From contig MU646930.1 of assembly GCA_026770585.1 (NCBI GenBank), positions 234,234-245,490 on the forward strand: a DNA stretch of 11,257 bases, given 5' to 3'. This stretch comes from Baffinella frigidus (Eukaryota; Cryptophyceae; Cryptomonadales; Baffinellaceae). The notes beneath the pieces were generated by a model. That model saw only the letters and a program-made list of their open reading frames with translations. It was not told the DNA's origin and searched no databases. The translations under genes and the position numbers were made by a program. Shown here one piece after another: positions 10,571 through 11,257 of this stretch (positions are counted from its first letter, which is position 1; every line of letters starts with the position of its first letter).

Positions 10571-10573
10571 CAG

Positions 10574-10747
10574 GTGCGGCAAGTGAAGGTTTACAGGGCG
10601 GGGGGATGGCAAAGGCCTGAGATGGATGAGGTGCCTGCGCAGGTCCTTCTCCTGAACCCCATCATGAACTTTCTCCTGAACCTTGTCTGGAGCGGTTTCC
10701 AAGCCGGGTCTTCGAGTCGCGTGACTTGCAGGCACCCTCATGCAGGC
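10574..10747 (+). CDS. Candidate exon, single copy
   Basis: Starts after CCCTAAATCAG in phase 0: VRQVKVYRAGGWQRPEMDEV, then PAQVLLLNPIMNFLLNLVWS, then GFQAGSSSRVTC. The middle is a hydrophobic helix (VLLLNPIMNFLLNLVW), as in the other segments. A donor-like GGC|GTATGC lies at 10748 (phase 0). The frame stays open to 10843 through a CTC-rich repeat, which is probably not coding. Without a second copy the frame cannot be tested. Family unknown. Confidence 0.4.
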
Positions 10748-10772
10748 GTATGCTCTTGTGCCGTTATCTCCG

Positions 10773-10968
10773 CCACCTTCTCCTCCACCCTCTCCTCCAC
10801 CCTCTCATCCACCCTCGCCTTCACCCTCTCCTCCACCCGCTAACCTCTCATGAACCCTCTCATAAGCTCTCTCCTGAACCATCGTATGAACCCCCTCTCA
10901 TGATCCCCCTCGCACAAGGCATCTCCTCCACCCTCGCCTCCAATCTCGCCTCCAATCTCTCCTCCACA
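10773..10968. repeat. CCTCTCCTCCAC 12-bp repeats, two blocks
   Basis: About five and a half units at 10773-10838 and four diverged units at 10918-10968 (CCTCGCCTCCAA). Between them CTCTCATGAACCC-like sequence repeats loosely. A polypyrimidine strand; Ser/Thr/Leu frames through it are artefacts. Confidence 0.75.
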
Positions 10969-11039
10969 CGCCCCACTCTTGTCGGTTGCCCGGCTAGCAA
11001 GACGCCTCACGCTGAGGATGTTCTCAGAGGCCCGACGTC

Positions 11040-11075
11040 TCTGCGGATATAGCCGCGTCAGGTTATATCCGCAGA
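11040..11075. repeat. Perfect 12-bp inverted repeat
   Basis: TCTGCGGATATA (11040-11051) and TATATCCGCAGA (11064-11075) around a 12-nt loop. A smaller stem, CTGAG/CTCAG, lies just before it (11012-11027). GTCTCTGCGGATA loosely resembles GTCTCTACGGATA at 1670, so it may be a diverged relative of that hairpin family. Confidence 0.65.
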
Positions 11076-11178
11076 TTTAACTCAGATACTCACCACCCGT
11101 AGGGAACTGGAGCCGCCAGCCAAATTCCTGCAGCAAAATCTCCACTTCCCCAACGCGTGTCGCGTGCCTGAATCTGTT

Positions 11179-11257
11179 GGGGGGGGGGCGTGCGGGGGGG
11201 GATGAGGGGTCTCATGAGGGGTCTGCCGCGGGGGAAGGGGGGGGCAGTCCGGGGGGG
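11179..11257. repeat. G-homopolymer-rich end of window
   Basis: Runs of 10, 8, 5, 8 and 7 G separated by short spacers, with ATGAGGGGTCT repeated at 11202 and 11214. Able to form G-quadruplexes, but also typical of low-quality or collapsed sequence at a contig end. No gene seen in 10970-11257. Confidence 0.7.

Noticed and set aside
10574-11052. Ser/Thr/Leu/Pro-rich frames through the CTC repeats
   Set aside because: Multiple frames stay open only because the 12-bp unit is a multiple of three and lacks stops. Only the part before about 10748 looks protein-like.

Overview
The window looks like nuclear DNA of a microbial eukaryote. It carries many tracts of plant/alga-type telomeric repeat (CCCTAAA on +, TTTAGGG in places) with variants CCCCAAA, CCCTGAA and CCCGAAA. 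It has no bacterial gene organisation and no long open frame that behaves as coding. Instead it holds short open stretches preceded by pyrimidine-rich NCAG acceptors, mostly AG|G, and in some cases followed by GTAAGC-like donors. A TTTAGGG telomere and AG|G introns fit several algal and alveolate groups (dinoflagellate/chromerid, cryptophyte, stramenopile, green alga). I cannot choose between them from this sequence, and I recognise no gene family.

The main content is a series of short exon-like segments, all on the + strand and nearly all present as two to five diverged local tandem copies that include flanking intron-like DNA. In order: A (5 copies, 190-950), B (5, 1337-2072), C (2, 2272-2525), M (4, 3109-4110), D (2, 4045-4200), G (2, 6359-6779), N (2, 6843-7102), F (2, 7580-7656 and 8107-8130), H (2, 8068-8390), I (3, 8534-9095), J (3, 9363-9700) and K (2, 9906-10150). 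Single-copy candidates are at 5917, 7179 and 10574. Copies differ mainly at third codon positions in one + frame (about 44 of 66 differences in five pairs counted by eye), so the segments evolved as coding sequence. Some copies now have stops, frameshifts or lost splice sites. Many segments (A, B, D, I, J, K) encode one hydrophobic stretch each, suggesting a polytopic membrane protein or several.

Region by region: 1-960 A array; 800-1150 33-bp repeats and decayed telomeric DNA; 1200-2075 B array with several hairpins; 2100-2525 microsatellite and C; 2526-3100 no convincing gene; 3100-4200 M/D exons interrupted by telomeric tracts, the largest at 3538-3878; 4400-5650 tandem repeats, a duplicated unit and a 160-bp inverted-repeat element; 5755-5891 34-bp satellite; 6260-7260 duplicated units with G, N and a Trp-rich exon; 7500-8390 F/H duplications ending in a well-formed 62-codon segment; 8500-10150 I, J and K arrays; 10200-11257 one candidate exon, CTC-rich repeats, a hairpin and a G-homopolymer end.

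The segments could belong to one gene whose exons were each duplicated in tandem. Putative splice phases agree for B to C, G to N, H to I and J to K. The alternative is a subtelomeric graveyard of exon fragments. Transcript data would decide. All exon boundaries are by-eye proposals.
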